64,000 bases of DNA from Ophiodon elongatus. Lineage: Eukaryota; Chordata; Actinopteri; Perciformes; Hexagrammidae. The DNA lies in NCBI GenBank assembly GCA_016806645.1, contig JACSYO010000912.1:778001-842000 (forward strand), written 5' to 3'. A model generated the notes under the pieces. The model was not told where the DNA came from. It saw nothing but the letters and a program-made list of their open reading frames with translations, and did not search any database. Below are positions 51,121 to 63,140 of the stretch, in pieces; within the stretch, counting starts at the first letter, position 1, and each line of letters begins with the position of its first letter. The position numbers were made by a program, and so were the translations under genes.

Positions 51121-52990
51121 TCATGACTGTTAGCAACTATGGATTTTTTGGTTCGAAGGTACATCCAGCTGGGTGACAAAGAGGTCAACGCATTTGATAA
51201 ATTATTCCTTCCAATATGAGATCATAAAAAACTCCACTGTAAATTGCAATGATAAAACTTGAAGCTTTGCAGCTGTGGATTTCAGCCTGGCAGGTTCCAT
51301 AAGGTTTGTGACTGACTGATAATTTGCATCGGCTCAGTTGGCCTTTTGCGTTACCTTTTAAATATATAATGAAGAATATATCTCTGTCTCTTTGTTCTAT
51401 TCTCCCTCATACCCTTTTGACTTGATCCATCAGCTATATTATTGACTTGCATAGCTAACTTCACCCCTGCGGGCTTGATGAGGAAAAGTGCAGATTTGCA
51501 GAATCCTACAGTAAGGGCACGTCAGGAGCGATACATGCAATGGGGCACAATCAGAGGAAATTAATCTGCTTTGAAACAATATCAATATGATGCATGATGC
51601 AAGAGGATTTATGTGAAATACAAGCTGCATGCTAACAGAGTTTTGACTGCAGTATTTACAGCTCGCAGAGTGTTTATATCGTGAGAAAAGTTGATGTGAA
51701 TGAACACAGACAACACACTTACAATCTTGTTTAGTCTAAATCTCATTAATGTCTATAGGCACAGACACAGGACTGCCGCTTAGCCAGTAGGGATCACTTA
51801 GCAGAACAGTTCCAAATGCACAGCTTTGAGCCTGAGGGGTTACAGCTCACATAGTGTGAGACTCAAGTGAAAACAATCAAGGAGGCCAGTGCCAGTGCAC
51901 TAGGCAAGGCTTAATGTTGGCTTATACAGTACAATAGCTTGGATTCTATGAACTCTACTTTATGCTCTGCTGTATTTCTATGTGGGGTGAACACTTATTC
52001 TTAAACAAGCGTTCAGCTCACCTTGATATTGTATTAGCATTTCATGAGAGCAGCAGTAAGGAGAAATAAAGACAGATGTGACTGCACAGCAGGAGCTGGT
52101 AGTCAAACACTGCAGTCAGGGTATATGGTATTGGCAAGATGCAACACCAGACAGCTAAGCCACGGGGGAACTCTGCAAGACACATTTGATATATCTGATG
52201 GATAGCTGTTCTAAGAATAATAAGTCATGCAAAAACCATTAAAGTCATAATTAATGACAACAGCACAAGGCTTCACCTCATTATACTAGCATTTCGGTCT
52301 GACGTGTTAACAAAAACAGCAACACCGTGACAACTTAATATCTATTTAAAAAAGTGGTAAAAGTGTCATTAAGGGATACATATGTCAAGCTATAATGATA
52401 ATATAATTATGTGTGTTGTTTATTTAGGTAGTTGTCATTATTTTAACAAAACTTGAATTGTAAATTGTTCCTGCACCTGTGGCCTAAACTAAAAACCCCA
52501 TCCATGCAGGTAATGTTTGTGCAGCATATTGCATGTCCAATCTTACCTGTGGCAGATCGCCAGTGCTCTAAGTGCAATGACTTGGCATTAACATTTCATC
52601 ATTCCACATAATTCGCATACGGTGTAAGACTCCATTTGACCGCCAACATTTGAAATCTGTCCAGTAAGGGCTGCATAAGCATCTAAATTTGTTATTTCAA
52701 TATCAGAGCAGTTTCATAATTTTTTCATTTGTATAGCAACAAAATCAAAGTGTGAAAGAGTGAAAGGCCTATAATAAAAATGGGAATGTCAGATGTTATT
52801 AACTGTGGTTTTTGTGAGAAAAAACAAGTAAAAATGGCTCAAAAATCTCACAATCATAAGTGTAAAAAATCCTTAAAAAAGAAACACAAAGTAATCATTT
52901 GTTCCTTGGCCCAACTGTTCACCAAATTAAATTGGAATACGTTTTTGAGGTTTCATGCCAACAAATAAAGCTTTGGCTGCACACCCACAG
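51121..52990. other. No gene recognised
   Basis: AT-rich sequence without coding or repeat signature. Confidence 0.5.
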
Positions 52991-53240
52991 AGGTTGCATT
53001 GCTAGCTAGGTACACAACAATGTTAACATCAGCCTAGCATGATCCAGCCAGCGTCGGGGAGAGGTTTCACGAAGGGGTTCCCCAACACCGAGCGGCTGTC
53101 CCTGAAATGGGAGGAATCCCTTGGCAGACTGCTGTTGAGAAGTGTAAAAATATCTTCGGTTCTTTAAGAAACAGTTGGGGAACAGTTGAAACTGTGGGGA
53201 ACACTGCCTCAGTCGAAGTCAGAAAAAAATCACCTCGTCT
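52991..53240. other. CpG-richer island with a 42-codon ATG frame
   Basis: An ATG-started frame at 53039-53167 reads MIQPASGRGFTKGFPNTERL, continues with SLKWEESLGRLLLRSVKI and stops. Local CpG content (GCGTCGGGGAGAG, CACGAAGG, CACCGAGCGG) is higher than in the flanks. It may be a fragment of an unrecognised repeat or a decayed exon. No function is claimed. Confidence 0.3.
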
Positions 53241-54173
53241 CTATTTACCTTCAGATCTGCTGTGAGCAACACTTCATTCAAGAAGAAGGCGGGTTAGAGC
53301 AAGGAGGTTTTGCAGACTGTTAGAAGATCTGATAAAGTTATGCAATTTAGTTACAAACTCCTATTAATGTTTTTTATTGCTAAAATATAAAAACTCAGAC
53401 AGACAGACACAGACAGACAGACGTAAAGAGTGAAGTTAAGAGTAACTTTTCATAAGATATTATTGGAACCGCTGTATGAGGATAAGTTGAGCAGTTCCAG
53501 GCTTTACATTTGATGACATCACACATTTGAGTTTTAGGACTCTAGTTTTTCGATTTGGGAGAGAGTTGTTCACTTATTTACTTATATTTTTGGACATATT
53601 GGCCATATTTCCCCTTAAGCTATGGTAGATAGTTGAAGCTAAAACTCAAGTGCAGAGCTTTAGAAACAAGATAACACAAACCTTTTTTTTGGGCCAGAAA
53701 AATTCTCAATCATTTTCGATTGTTCAGCCCTAACAATAGCAATATGTGTCATCAGGGAATTTGTTTGATTCAGGAGTAACACATGACACGGTGTGCTGAT
53801 GAACATAAAATAACTGACTGCCAGATATGTTATTAATAGTTAGTCCATCGCCTACTTTCCTTTCATTTATGCAACATGTTAAAGTACAACACAAAAAGGT
53901 TTTACAGAGCAACAATGTTTTTAAAATACACTTGAGGAATCCTCCTAGTGGTATGTGCCTTGCTGTGGGAGATATATGACTATCAGGATAACACAGCACC
54001 AGCCCTCTGGCCTAGAGCACACATAACACTACGCAACATAAAATCCAGACAGGGTTAACCCCACACACACATATCAATCTGTATCGTCCCATCCATCTCA
54101 CTACAGCGTAATCGGCCTTATTTGACCTGAGCTGAGGGGGGTCAACAGGGCGGACAGATGTTTCATGATAATG

Positions 54174-54176
<3 letters not shown>
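53241..54176. other. No gene recognised
   Basis: Short (CAGA)n at 53398-53423. At 53700-53732 CAATCATTTTCGATTGTTCA with GCCCTAA resembles the end of a hAT-type MITE. The segment 54085-54165 (CATCTCACTACAGCGTAATC, TTGACCTGAGCTGAGGGGG) is complex and could be conserved non-coding DNA. Confidence 0.45.

Positions 54177-54240
<64 letters not shown>
54177..54240. repeat. (GT)n microsatellite, 64 bp
   Basis: Uninterrupted GT run. Further short GT patches lie at 54406-54440. Confidence 0.98.
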
Positions 54241-54242
<2 letters not shown>

Positions 54243-55055
54243 AGGGGATAATGCTAGCAGGCTGGTTTTAGACCCACTCCCACTTCTTTTTTTCTCTCTT
54301 ATTTCACATCTTGCGTTATGGCCCAGGTCACATTAGTTACAAATAATCCATCTTTCCTCATCGCTGATCCACTGATCTTACATTAAGGACACGGCTTTAT
54401 CTTACGGTGTGTGTGTGTGTAAGAGTGTGTGTTTGCGTGTAAATGCAAGATAGTACTTAACCCTGATCCCAACCTCTAGGAGCAGCAGGGGGTATGAGGG
54501 GTTACCTTTTCACACACATTCGTGCACTCACTGCTGCACACCCTCACACACATATTTATAAAATACATCCAATAACGCTATGATCCTGATTGAGGGCCAA
54601 CCAATTTCTGTCTGTCACAATGCCCATAAAAAAATCCCAAAGCCAATAACTCCCCCGAGGCTCATAACTCACTCTTAATCGTCTTGTATTTCTGTCGGAT
54701 CTGACATTGCTGCGGGTCTAAATATGCCCAGCTGGATCTCAAATCTTCCACCTTTCCTTGAGTCTCATGTCCTCACTCATCCTCACATCTTGGCCTCTAT
54801 TAGAGGAGCCCATCCCAAACCTCTCCCTTTTTTTCCGCTCTTCTCCCCGATGGTATCATAGGACGAGAGCAGAGCAAAAACCAAGAGTTTGATGAACCTC
54901 AAAGAGAGAAACGTTCAATGAATCTGGCAACAAACTTCTGACACTCAACCTCTCCATCCCACCACCCCTTGCCCCCACCCATCCATGTCCTATATAATGA
55001 CTGTTTGAATGAGTGCCCAGCCTGTTTTTAGCCGTGTTTGTTAATTAATCAGTAT
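54241..55055. other. No gene recognised
   Basis: Moderately C/T-rich sequence with no repeat family or coding signal. Confidence 0.5.
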
Positions 55056-55065
55056 GCATGCCATG

Positions 55066-55079
55066 CCAGCAGATGGCAG
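55066..55079 (+). promoter_or_regulatory. CTCF-type binding-site match
   Basis: CCAGCAGATGGCAG fits every position of the degenerate CTCF core consensus CCASYAGRKGGCRS. CTCF acts as an insulator and loop-anchor protein across vertebrates. The orientation is plus. Occupancy cannot be told from sequence. Confidence 0.5.
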
Positions 55080-57189
55080 TAAGGATAAGGTGCCTCTGGG
55101 GAAACAGCTAATAGGGTAATAGGAAAGGGGAGGAGAGAGAATGACAGAAGAGTCCCCAGATTGCAGACAGGTGACCTCTGTCACAATATAGCAGTCAGGG
55201 CGCTGTAGTATATGCTGCCGTAGTTGCATGGTCATGAAAGGGCAGAATTTACATGTGTGCGCTTGTGTAATACAGACACAAGCACTTGCTGGTACGTGTA
55301 CACAAACACAGGTCTGAAAGATACACAGATACCACACACCAAGTGCTGTATGGGGAACATTTTCTCCTGCTTTGCCCACTGGGAGCCCTCGACTGTACTG
55401 GTTTCCAGGGCAGTGCAGAGGGATATTAGTGCTGCTGTGGGGCCCCATCACACAGATGGACGGGGCCCAGCGCATATGCTGACAGAACATTATACTTCTC
55501 TCTCCACTTCCCCGTGTAGAGCCCCGCCCGAGTGCACAGGAGCCCCGAGCGGAATATTAATGTTCCCAATTCAATTTGTAGGAGCTAAAGCTACTTCCTG
55601 GATGAGCAGTGTCGACACTTCTGTGTAATGGATGACGAGCATGTAGGGATTGTGTGTTGTTGACCTAATAACGAGGTAGGAGTAGAAAATAAAAGCTTAG
55701 ATAAACCATGGCTGCTGGTGCTGTTGCATTTCTCCCCTTTCAGTACTCAGAATATGTGCTGAGAAAATGAATTACTGCTGCTTCTTCATGTGGCATTTAT
55801 TTCATTTATTTTCTTACTCTGCCTCAAGTTCGATACATACGAGGTCTGCACTGACATGTATCTTTAGGAATAAAAAAAAAAAAACTCCTGCCTCCTCGGC
55901 TTGTGTATATTACTAAGCTAACTGCCAGCAATTGAGCCTTACAATCTAAATCAATGAAAAAAATGCATGTCACACTAGAAATGCAGTGGAAACAATCTGC
56001 AAACACAACATTGATATAGTATAGTATAGTACAGTACACCTTACAAAGTTCATATAGCAAACGTGTTAGCAAAGATGTGCTAATTAACTCACTGGATGTG
56101 TAGCAATGTCAGTGTTGGAGCCATAATGTATTTTTGTTGCTTTGTTTTGTCTTTTGAGGGAAACTCGGGGTGAGTTGGTACATGCAGTTCCTGCTTTGTA
56201 CACAGGGTGGCACATTAGCGGGAAAGGGCATATGGGTAGGTGCCTGGTGATGAGAACAGGTGTGAACGGAACCAAGCAATTTTTGACCGTGGTTGCACCA
56301 ACGTGGTTGTGTCAACTTGGCTGTGGAGGTTGTCTCTTGTCATTTGTTGTGGGATTAATTTGTTGAAGCGGAATAAATGGATCGAAAGAGACACAGAGCC
56401 AGCCAGATTTGTTTGTGCCTAACGCGTGTCCGAACAAGTTCTACCGTTCGCCCCCCAGAGGCTTTTAAATATAGAATGGATGAATGGTAAAGTCATTACA
56501 GTCACCATTCATTTAGAGTTGTGTGCACCAGATTTGCATGCAGGCCCAATATTAGCTGCTAAAAGGTCCACTGTGTTCGCTAGCTAGTTTTAAAAAACGG
56601 TATCTATGTGCTGTTTATTGCTGAGCACAAAGTGTAGAATGGGTTTGAGTGTGTAAGAGTGAACCATACATTAACAGCGGTGAGCCTTGACACCAAAACA
56701 ATGAGCTAAAATATGCTTTAAAAGGTTTCATTGAGTTAAGTAGAACTACAAAGTCGGGTGATAACTTTCTGTGGGTATAACATTCGATCCATTGCAAATA
56801 TAAAAAACAACAACTAATATGGCAGCTTATAGTACTCGTTGGTGATACCAGCTCACACTCACTGCCCTTGACACCTCCTGTAAAAACCACAATGTACCAG
56901 TGTCAGTAACATTGTGTCTGTCAGACTGTGGATACTATTCCTGGCTGCCTGCAGAGTTTGGCAGAAATACAGCTGTAGCAGTGTGTATTGATTTAAATAC
57001 TATAACTGTCTCCAGTCATTTCTTGTTTCTGCTACTCAAATGTAGCCTATGACTAAATATATACGTATCTATCCCAATATATTTTGAGTAAAACAAATAA
57101 AGCATAAATTGCAATACCTTACAGACTAAATGTCTAATGTTTGATACACAGAGGTCTGTATCATAACAACATTCAATTAGAACATCTCA
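55080..57189. other. No gene recognised
   Basis: Open frames of 134 codons (55224-55628, plus) and 149 codons (55041-55490, minus) overlap on opposite strands and have no known domain. The segment 55515-55600 (CACAGGAGCCCCGAGCGGAA, TATTAATGTTCCCAATTCAA) has conserved-element texture. A (TATAG)n patch lies at 56016-56036 and an A run at 55870-55883. Confidence 0.45.
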
Positions 57190-57830
57190 GCTCCGGGTGA
57201 ATAAAGGCAGGAGGTAACCATAGGCTATAAGAAGTGGACGGAGCCACCGAGACATCGACCATTTGTTTGTGAACTGCCGTATTGAAGCCTTGAGTTCAGG
57301 GTTTTGGCTGTCGCCTTCTCGTATTCTGGTAGTCGCCATTTTTTATTTTTTTTTGCAATTAGAATTCACACAAGAGGGTGGAGATAAGTACAACTAAACA
57401 GTGAATAATACATTTTTAGGTGATTAAAATGTTACAATTCACTTTCATTAACTAAAAACACTGAGAAAAGGGTTAAAGTTGGAAGACAAAAACACAGACA
57501 ACACCGGGACCAGACAACGGTGTGGTGGCAACCTGTCAATCACCATGCAGTCCTACCCTAAAGCATACCCTGCCTCTCTATTTGACTCTAAATGGGACCA
57601 TAATTTACTAAATGCTGTATTGAAGAATACTTGAATTGTTGAATAGCGACTGAGACCATACACTTACGTTTGCTGAGGTAATAAATCAAGTGAGAAGTAG
57701 GGCAATTTTCTTTTAGACTTATTTACTGACTTCTTTTTGCAACCACAGGAGTCACCCACCGATTTAAAAGAATACTAGGCACTTCCACATTGGTTTCACT
57801 TTTTAGAACAGGATGTTGACCACCTGGAGG
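57190..57830 (+). mobile_element. Degraded percomorph dispersed DNA element
   Basis: A long series of words matches a dispersed percomorph repeat: GAAGTGGACGGAGCCACCGA, GTGAACTGCCGTATTGAAGC, TTTTGGCTGTCGCC, CACACAAGAGGGTGGAG, GTGGTGGCAACCTGTCAATC, TTTGACTCTAAATGGGACCA, TAATTTACTAAATGCTGTAT, and the end GGCACTTCCACATTGGTTTC with ACTTTTTAGAACAGGATGTT. Full copies, as I remember them, carry inverted CACTTCCG…TCACTTTT ends; the left terminus is not visible here. Class not certain. No coding capacity. Confidence 0.72.
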
Positions 57831-59105
57831 TGAAACAGATTCCACCACTTTTAGGCCACATGAGAAAAGCATATCATTGCTTTGAAAAATTAAACAACAG
57901 TAAATTTGCTACAGAGGATTTGCATTAGAGCACTTTTAGAGCAATAATTTTAGCAGAAATCTATTAATATTTGTTCCAGATCAAGTATTTAGTTTAAATG
58001 CACTTGTTTATTTTACTGTTGTTTGTTTATTGGTCCTTTAGTACATTATTGTTATTTTACTGCATCTTTGTGAATATATTATGTGCACTGTGAAGCAATA
58101 TATTAATTGAAATATTTGCAACAGTTATACAACACCATGGCCTCATCATGTCCTCATTATAGTCAGTGTAGAATGATAAAAAAGGGAAGAGAAAAATAAT
58201 GAGAAAAAATATATTTCTATACAAACCATATTAGAAATATGTTTGGACTAAAATACCTTCATCATTCATCATTCAGCTTCCAGCTGAAGCACATTATTGT
58301 TCAGACGGCATACTGTGTGTATAATGTGCTGTAAAATACGTTAACGAGTGCATAGCTTGAAATAACATTTTTCAAATTATACAACTACAAACAATAGTGT
58401 CCTTATGTTACCTTGCTCTCTTTCTCTCTGTGCTTGTGACTCGAATCGTGAAGCTCTCTGGCTTAGCGTTCATATTTAAGCCTGCATTTTAGCCGACTAC
58501 CTTTCAAGAGCCCAATCGGAGGGTTGAAAAGCATTTCACCCTCTTTTTTCATTTGGCACGGGAATTGGGGCAGTTGTTGTCATGGCGGTTGTTCACACAC
58601 GACTGCTAAATAAAGGAACATCTCCTATGGCAGTTTATGAGGACATGACAATTCTGGGGTTCAAATTTACAAAAGGTATGAAAATCCAGCAAACACGCAA
58701 CCAGCCTTATTTTCACGCCGTCACACTTTTAAGTGTTGCTCGTGGAATCACAGCTCTGGATAGTTATGATAGGACAAGACGATTTCTTTCGACAATCCAC
58801 GTTGCCATAAATAAGCAGAACAAGTATAAATACATGTAGAGGACAAAGATTATCTGGGATGTAGATTGTCATGTTATCCCGAATTACGGCCAGAAAGCTG
58901 AGGGAGGGGGTGGGGTGGGTGGGAGGTAGATAACATTTAGCTTATCCCCATTCCAGAATCTTAGTCTTGGCTATATAGCCAGCCGGCTCCACTTAATGAC
59001 TGAGTTTAGGCTTGGTGTTTCCATGACGACCAATACTGATTGCTTGCCCTAATCTCCTTTAATATGGCTTAATGTTGTTTGTACCTCTCAACATTTTAGC
59101 TTCAG
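57831..59105. other. No gene recognised
   Basis: AT-rich sequence. The 85-codon frame at 58582-58839 has no known domain. A G-rich patch at 58900-58926 (GAGGGAGGGGGTGGGGTGGG) fits a G-quadruplex rule. Confidence 0.5.
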
Positions 59106-59280
59106 TCTCTGTCTCTCTCTCTCTCTCGCGCTCTCTGTCTCTCTTGCTCTGTTTTTCTCTCTCGCTCTGTTTTTCTCTCTCTCTCTCTCTAACTCTAATG
59201 CTCTCTCTCTCTAACTCTGTATCTCTTTCTCTCTCTCTATCTCTCGAACTATGTCTCTCTAACGCTGTCTCTTTCTCTGT
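59106..59280. repeat. Interrupted (CT)n tract
   Basis: CT repeats over about 175 bp, with several interruptions such as GCTCTGTTTTTCTCTCTC (twice in tandem near 59145-59175) and TAACTCT. Leu-Ser frames are artefacts. Confidence 0.95.
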
Positions 59281-60805
59281 CCATGCTTTAGAGCAGAGGG
59301 AAGGATGTGATGTAACGTAACGGGACTCACAGGAAAGGGGGCATTTCCTGTTCGACTTTTGACAAGAAGATGGCTTCCAAACATCTGAATGTGCTTTTGG
59401 AGTCCTAGTTGAAACCTTTACACGTGATGCTGGTAAAACTATTTACTGGCTGCAGCACATTTCCTCATAGTAAACATCTAGAGGTTAGAAATAGCTTGGA
59501 AAAAATGCCCCTCCTCCATCTTTCTCACGCTCCACCCACTGTACGTCTCCCTCCCTCCATCTCCTGCTCCAGCTTCTTCTGTCTGCCCAGACTTCACAGC
59601 TCCTTTGAGACTGCCACAGTTCTGTAGTTACTACTGTTTTCATCCAAGTCCACACAGAAACAAACAGGCCCTAGTTGTACCAGGATAAAGCCTTCAAATG
59701 TACAGTATATCCTTAGCGTTTGTCTTGGTGACTTGGAAAAAGTTGGACAATACTCTCTACTTGTTAAGACAGGAAGAAAATATACCAATTATATAACTTA
59801 TTCTGTTGAGATTAAATTGCTGCATGTACTATTTCAGAGGTTTTGCAATTAAATACAGATAGCAGCACCTAAAGGTATAATTAAAATTAAACTGAGCCTG
59901 TCAATCTTTGCAAGGGCCTCAAGGTATGAATGCTGAGATATTAAATCAATACTTCTATCTCTGAAAACACCCATCCAATCTCACAGACCCACTCTAGAAC
60001 TGATAGATTGAGCAATATACTTTTCATGCAAATCAATAGCGTACCTTATTCAGAATACCACATATAAAAAAAAGCATCACATTGGCATACTATCTGTATA
60101 TGGCTACCTAACCAAATTCATCATATCGCTAAATAAGCAACTGCACAATCAGTAAAAGAGGTTACTTCTTTTGCAAATGCCGATGACAATTTGTTACTTT
60201 TCATATTTAACACTGACTTTGGGACAGTTTAAATTATTTTTCAGGGAGAGTGGTGAAAAAAGTTAGTCTGGAGCCTTGAAACCAATAATTTTAATATGGC
60301 ACTTAAATGCACTGAATGGGTTTAGTTTTGGCAGATAACATTATTGAATGTAATTGAAATAATAACAATGTTGAATTTTGTAAAAGGGAAACCAAGTAGT
60401 TGCTGAGCCAATATTTCTCTTTTGTGTATTTACTATTGTTCCTGAAGCTAAATTATTCTTTATCAGGTTATTCGATTAATCAATGGACCACATTATGTTA
60501 CACATGATTGTATATATACATGGTGAAGGTGAATACATACTGCACGCAGAATATAAAGAATATGACGTTGTTAACATGGCATTTACCACTGGCTGTCATC
60601 TTGAAAAGCTGTATAGTGATTGGCTACACATCAAAGCATTTCAGTGGAGGAAAGGATGTGTTGCTAACAAGTCAAGCTCTGGATCCTGGTTGACTCGATG
60701 TAGATATGGTAAGTGAAACACATCATATCATCGTATAGTAACACGTACAAAGGCAATAAAAAGGTGTGTAAAAAAAGAATAGTTGTTGCTAAACACACAC
60801 ATTCT

Positions 60806-60808
<3 letters not shown>
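59281..60808. other. No gene recognised
   Basis: AT-rich sequence with no coding or repeat signature. CGATTAATCAATGG at 60472-60485 is too short to assign to the MITE family. Confidence 0.5.

Positions 60809-60883
<75 letters not shown>
60809..60883. repeat. (CA)n microsatellite, 75 bp
   Basis: Uninterrupted AC run after a short ACACACACATTCTCTC lead-in. Confidence 0.98.
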
Positions 60884-60887
<4 letters not shown>

Positions 60888-62126
60888 CACACTGTGCAGC
60901 TGTGAGGCTGGCAGAAGTGTTAGCCCAGCTGGCAATGTGTGCATCTCAATGGCATACCGGGGTTCTGTTGAAATTATAGATGTGCCAACAGATGTTTGGC
61001 AGTGATGTTATGGGTGAGTGACACTTTCAGTATGTTTACTTACGTGTGTGTATGCATGTTCCATCGTGCACTTGTATGCACACTTGCATTTGCCTGTGTG
61101 TATTTTACCGCATGTTGTGTTTGTGATTGTTCTTTGTGTGTGTGTATATATAATTTCTGTTCATCTCCCCATGAGTTTGAGGAATAGTATGCGGGTGTGT
61201 GTGTGTGTGTGCGCATCTATCTGTCTTAAGCCCATGAAGATGAATTAGAGGAATTAAGAATTTATGTGAGTAGTTGAACATGAGTGGCCACCACTGGTTC
61301 TCTTTGCAATATTGATACCGTATTGTAACAGGAAGCAAGCAAAGCCTTTTGCGGAAAAAAACTGGGAAGAAGAGTAAAATACATATAAAGACGGAGCGCA
61401 TGATTAGGGAAATAAAAAAAGGAACTAAAGGCAGTGGAAAAGAGGTGAGATAGAGTTTGACAGAGGGATCGAAGGTGATAAGAATGGAAGGAGCAAGGGA
61501 ATGGACAGGTGGACTTATAGTGCAGAAGGAATTAGAGAGACAGTTCATATAATTGTATTGTGTTTTTTTTTCTGAAGGAGTACAAGGATCAGGATGAGGT
61601 TGCATCTAGATTAGGGAGACATAGATGAAGACTGAGCCATGTCAGGCACAAGAAGGGGGGTCAAAGAAATGCCAAGAGACAGTAGAACTAAGAAACTATA
61701 ACCATAAACTCTTCAGCTAGGGTGGCCAGACTGCAGCCTAATTTTATATTATATATTTTTTATAAATTGCACTGTACGTACATCGCACATCCTCGATTCA
61801 ATTTGGTGTCTTAACCTCTTGGCACAGAGACCAATATTTTAGCATAGCACCGCCTGTTTGTTACATCTTAAAATTACTCTTACAGTTTACATCTTACATT
61901 TACATTTGCATCAGTGTTTTTTAACTGGGTGCTAAGGCAACGAACAGAAACCAATATAGGTATTAGGCAATCTCTGCCTGTTTTGACTTTACTTATTAAC
62001 AGATTTACACATAATATTATAATGTTGTAAGTGTTCAGTTGGGTCATGCACTGTATTAGAGTAAAGTGAAAAGTATTGAATTATTCAAATTGAATTTAAG
62101 AGCAGCAGACACAGACATACTTTTTG

Positions 62127-62128
<2 letters not shown>
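60884..62128. other. No gene recognised
   Basis: A purine-rich tract runs from 61355 to 61680. The 166-codon minus-strand frame at 61105-61605, the longest in the window, lies in this biased DNA and ends in His-Thr repeats, so it is most likely an artefact. Confidence 0.5.

Positions 62129-62185
<57 letters not shown>
62129..62185. repeat. (AT)n microsatellite, 57 bp
   Basis: Uninterrupted AT run, followed by ACTGTATATGG. A perfect self-complementary array, able to extrude as a cruciform. Confidence 0.98.
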
Positions 62186-62186
<1 letters not shown>

Positions 62187-62999
62187 TGTATATGGGCAAA
62201 CCAATAAATAAGTGCAATGTCAAACGTTAAACTGTTTAGAAGTGTTGCATAGTTATTTTGATAGAAAATCATTTTCCTATGTTTCATGGGGTTTCTGATG
62301 TAGACACATGGTTTTCTTGCAGTGTGACTGTTTGAAAACTATGCATTCAATATTGTCTGGCCTATGACTCCTTATATTTTTTTCTGTATATGGCCCACGA
62401 TCAAAAATGTCATAACAATGGTCATAAACCACCAAGCCACCCACCGGCCTCTCGCCTTATAATCAAATGAGCGGCACACTTTCACTTCACTGCCGCCACT
62501 CTCCTGACAAAAGTGACAGGCACAACAAAGCACAGGAGTAGTGAGGGTAGGAGAGAAGCCAAGAAAAAAAAGGAAGACTTGATGGAAGATATGAGAGTAA
62601 AAGGGATTGGGGTAAGGGGGGTTGTGCTGTACACTCAAAAGAGAAGGATGGAGAGGTTGGAACAGAAGGAGACAGCCTAGGTGGGGGTGTGGGTGGAAAA
62701 GGGAAGGAAGGATCAGAAATGCGAAGGAAGATGAGAGAGCAAAGGAGGAGAACCAACATCTGCAATAAAAGTGAGTGCTGCGGGAGTCTAAATGAGGTTT
62801 ACAACTCTCTTTGAAATAAGGGGTAATGTCGAACAGCAGAAGGGCTGCAAAGGAATAAAAAGAGAAACCGTGAGAGATGAAGTGAAAATGAACGAGTCTG
62901 AAGAAGAATCAGCGAGAGAGGGTGGACGAGAGGAGCCAAAGGAGATAGACACTATTGCCATAATTAAAGCTGAGGATGAGGTCACTGTCGGGGACATGG
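62186..62999. other. No gene recognised
   Basis: A purine-rich tract at 62540-62770 gives Pro/Ser-rich minus frames. The 72-codon plus frame at 62792-63010 is Glu/Lys-rich for the same reason and has no domain. Confidence 0.5.
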
Positions 63000-63140
63000 T
63001 GCGACTTTAATAGCCCAGAGATTTGGCCCGCGTCCCATCGGCCCTTTAACTCTGCATTAAGCTGATTACCCCCACATTTAACCAAAAATCACCGCCCACT
63101 CGCTTCTCGCCTAATGTCACTTTAACTAAAGCATTTTTTG
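63000..63140. other. Candidate conserved non-coding DNA
   Basis: A complex block with CATCGGCCCTTTAACTCTGC, ATTAAGCTGATTACCCCCAC and CGCCTAATGTCACTTTAAC, containing GATTA and TAAT cores (OTX/homeodomain-like). No open frame. A regulatory role is suggested only by texture. Confidence 0.3.

Noticed and set aside
55041..55628. Overlapping 149- and 134-codon frames on opposite strands
   Set aside because: Mutually exclusive as genes; neither has a recognisable motif. Moderate GC explains the absence of stops.
61105..61605. Longest open frame (166 codons, minus)
   Set aside because: Lies in purine-biased DNA, is rich in Pro/Ser/Phe and His-Thr repeats, and has no domain or splice context.
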